From an uncultured Oscillospiraceae bacterium (GTDB lineage Bacteria; Bacillota; Clostridia; Oscillospirales; Oscillospiraceae), in the NCBI GenBank assembly GCA_900758315.1, contig CAAERF010000111.1, positions 1-6,037 on the forward strand: a DNA stretch of 6,037 nucleotides, read 5' to 3'. Shown here piece by piece: positions 4,829-6,037 of the stretch. Position 1 is the first letter of the stretch, and the number at the start of each line of letters is the position of its first letter. The notes under the pieces were generated by a model. It worked only from the letters and a program-made list of their open reading frames with translations, did not search any database and had not been told where the DNA came from. Made by a program: the position numbers and the translations under genes.

Positions 4829-5993
4829 CGGCTCGGTGCGCAGCGGCAAGACCCTGTCCATGACCGTGGGGTTCTTCCTGTGGAGCATGGCCTCCTTCGA
4901 CCGGCAGCGACTGGGACTGTGCGGCAAGACCATCGAGGCCCTGCGGCGCAACGTGACCTCAGAGGCCCATCGGTGGCTGGAGGGAATCCTCCGCTTTGAG
5001 GAGCACCGCAGTGAGAACCGGATTACCGTCACCGGTTTTGGACACCGGAACGAGTACCATCTCTTCGGCGGCAAGGACGAGAGCAGTTACATGCTCATTC
5101 AGGGTATGACTCTGGCGGGCGTGCTCTTTGACGAGGTGGCCCTGATGCCCCGATCCTTTGTGGAGCAGGCCCTGGCCCGGTGCAGTGTGGAGGGATCCCG
5201 GTTCTGGTTCAACTGCAACCCGTCGGGACCGGAGCACTGGTTCTATCGGGAGTGGATCTGCCAGAGAGAGCAGAAGAACATGCTCTATCTCCATTTTACC
5301 ATGGAGGACAATCCGTCCCTGTCTCCGCAGATTCGAGCACGGTATGAGAGTCTGTACACCGGCGTGTTCTATGACCGGTATATCCTGGGACTGTGGGTGG
5401 CAGCGGAGGGTCTCATCTACGACATGTTCCGGCCGGAGGTCCATCTGCTCCGGGAGAGACCGGACTGTGCCGGTGACTGGTACGTCAGTGTGGACTACGG
5501 CACCCGGAATCCCACTGTATTTCTCCTCTGGCAGCGGGAGCGGAACCAGGAGCGTTGGATCTGCCGGCGGGAGTACTACTGGGATGGCCGTCAGCGGATG
5601 CGTCAGAAAACCGACGGCGAGTACGCCGATGATCTGGAGGGACTGCTGGCAGGCGTGGTGCCTCGAGCGGTGGTGGTGGACCCTTCGGCGGCCTCTTTTA
5701 TCACGGAGCTGCGTCAGCGGGGCTGGCCGGTGCTTCCCGGGGACAACCGGGTGGCAGATGGGATTCGCGCCGTGGGACAGCTGCTCCGGGAGGGAAAGCT
5801 GGCCTTTCACACTCAATGCGTTCACACGGCAGAGGAATTTCGATCCTATGTCTGGGACGAGACTGCCGCCGCTCAGGGGGTGGATAAGCCGGTGAAGGAG
5901 CACGATCACTGCATGGACGCGGTGCGCTATTTCGTCACGACTGTGGTGATGCGCGGCAGTGCCCGGGCGCGGAAACGTCCGCGGGGGTTGTAG
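4737..5993 (+). CDS. terL: Phage terminase large subunit (PBSX-like packaging ATPase/nuclease)
   Basis: The 418-residue motor pumps phage DNA into the prohead and cuts it. The N-terminal ATPase has Walker A GSVRSGKT (32-39; K38, T39), Walker B VLFDE (129-133; D132, E133) and a coupling motif WFNCNPSGPEHWF (157-169). The C-terminal RNase H-like nuclease has its three expected acidic sites: D253 in SVDYGTRNPT, D315 in VVVDPSAAS, and D394 in HDHCMDAVRYF. Length is normal for PBSX-type large terminases (about 410-450), so the gene appears whole and functional. It overlaps terS by 92 bp in the +1 frame, and translation is probably coupled. The protein ends in a basic tail (RGSARARKRPRGL). The next phage gene would usually be the portal, but only 44 bp remain in the window and they start with a GC-rich hairpin repeat, so continuation of a phage operon is in doubt. 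Confidence 0.95.
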   Translation: MEYQSFSPRQKLTMLWWNLDQFQERDGLICDGSVRSGKTLSMTVGFFLWSMASFDRQRLGLCGKTIEALRRNVTSEAHRWLEGILRFEEHRSENRITVTGFGHRNEYHLFGGKDESSYMLIQGMTLAGVLFDEVALMPRSFVEQALARCSVEGSRFWFNCNPSGPEHWFYREWICQREQKNMLYLHFTMEDNPSLSPQIRARYESLYTGVFYDRYILGLWVAAEGLIYDMFRPEVHLLRERPDCAGDWYVSVDYGTRNPTVFLLWQRERNQERWICRREYYWDGRQRMRQKTDGEYADDLEGLLAGVVPRAVVVDPSAASFITELRQRGWPVLPGDNRVADGIRAVGQLLREGKLAFHTQCVHTAEEFRSYVWDETAAAQGVDKPVKEHDHCMDAVRYFVTTVVMRGSARARKRPRGL

Positions 5994-5996
5994 TTG

Positions 5997-6037
5997 CCAG
6001 GGGCTCTGCCCCTGGACCCCGCAAGCCTTTTTGGAAA
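5997..6037. repeat. REP-like GC-rich hairpin repeat (runs off the window)
   Basis: CCAGGGGC (5997-6004) and GCCCCTGG (6008-6015) form a perfect 8-bp stem with a TCT loop, followed by ACCCCGCAAGCC and five T residues (6028-6032). The first half of what may be a second hairpin (AAGCCTTTTT, then GGAAA) is cut by the edge. From memory, near-identical elements are scattered in many copies between genes in gut Clostridia genomes. The 12-nt gap between stem and T run is wider than in a classic terminator, though it may still stop transcription. Confidence 0.6.

Noticed and set aside
4959..5909. A 316-codon minus-strand and a 245-codon plus-strand frame within terL
   Set aside because: terL carries all ATPase and nuclease motifs; these frames are compositional shadows rich in R, S, W and P or L, P and H.
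1..6037. CRISPR array, tRNA or rRNA genes
   Set aside because: No regularly spaced repeats and no tRNA-like cloverleaf or rRNA signature sequences were seen on either strand.

Overview
The window looks like chromosomal DNA from a fairly GC-rich, low-GC-phylum-type Gram-positive anaerobe, most likely a gut clostridium of the Oscillospiraceae/Ruminococcaceae kind. This is an inference from strong purine-rich ribosome sites, a CIRCE heat-shock operator, a lipobox-bearing sugar-binding protein, Firmicutes-type phage terminase genes, and a terminal GC-rich hairpin of a sort I associate from memory with gut Clostridia. No species can be named from this sequence alone.

Layout. Bases 1-515 (minus strand) hold the first 171 codons of asparaginyl-tRNA synthetase (asnS), running off the left edge. 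Bases 516-805 are a divergent regulatory region with a promoter on each strand, a near-perfect CIRCE operator, a leader hairpin and two unexplained inverted repeats. Bases 806-2722 encode a complete HtpG (bacterial Hsp90), closed by a strong intrinsic terminator. Bases 2803-2830 carry a promoter with a 7-2-7 dyad between its -35 and -10 boxes. It drives a single gene (2885-4093) for a lipoprotein resembling the ChvE-type multiple-sugar-binding proteins, closed by two consecutive terminator hairpins. Bases 4301-5993 hold a phage DNA-packaging pair, small and large terminase subunits, overlapping by 92 bp. A GC-rich hairpin repeat starts 3 bp after the large-subunit stop and continues to the right edge.

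How the parts relate. asnS, htpG and the lipoprotein are three separately controlled units, each with its own promoter. htpG appears to be controlled by HrcA through CIRCE, placing Hsp90 in the same regulon type as GroESL/DnaK. The lipoprotein has no transporter genes beside it and lacks the Asp-Arg pair that contacts sugar in its relatives. The terminase pair looks intact (Walker A, Walker B and nuclease acidic residues all present) but sits next to housekeeping genes, with no integrase, capsid or portal gene in view and a chromosomal-type repeat immediately downstream. It could be the edge of a prophage or an orphan packaging module.

I do not see a clearly new multi-gene system here. The best leads are the apparently isolated, overlapping terminase pair, the atypical single-gene sugar-binding lipoprotein with its operator-like dyad, and the shared sequence motifs in the asnS-htpG divergent promoter region.
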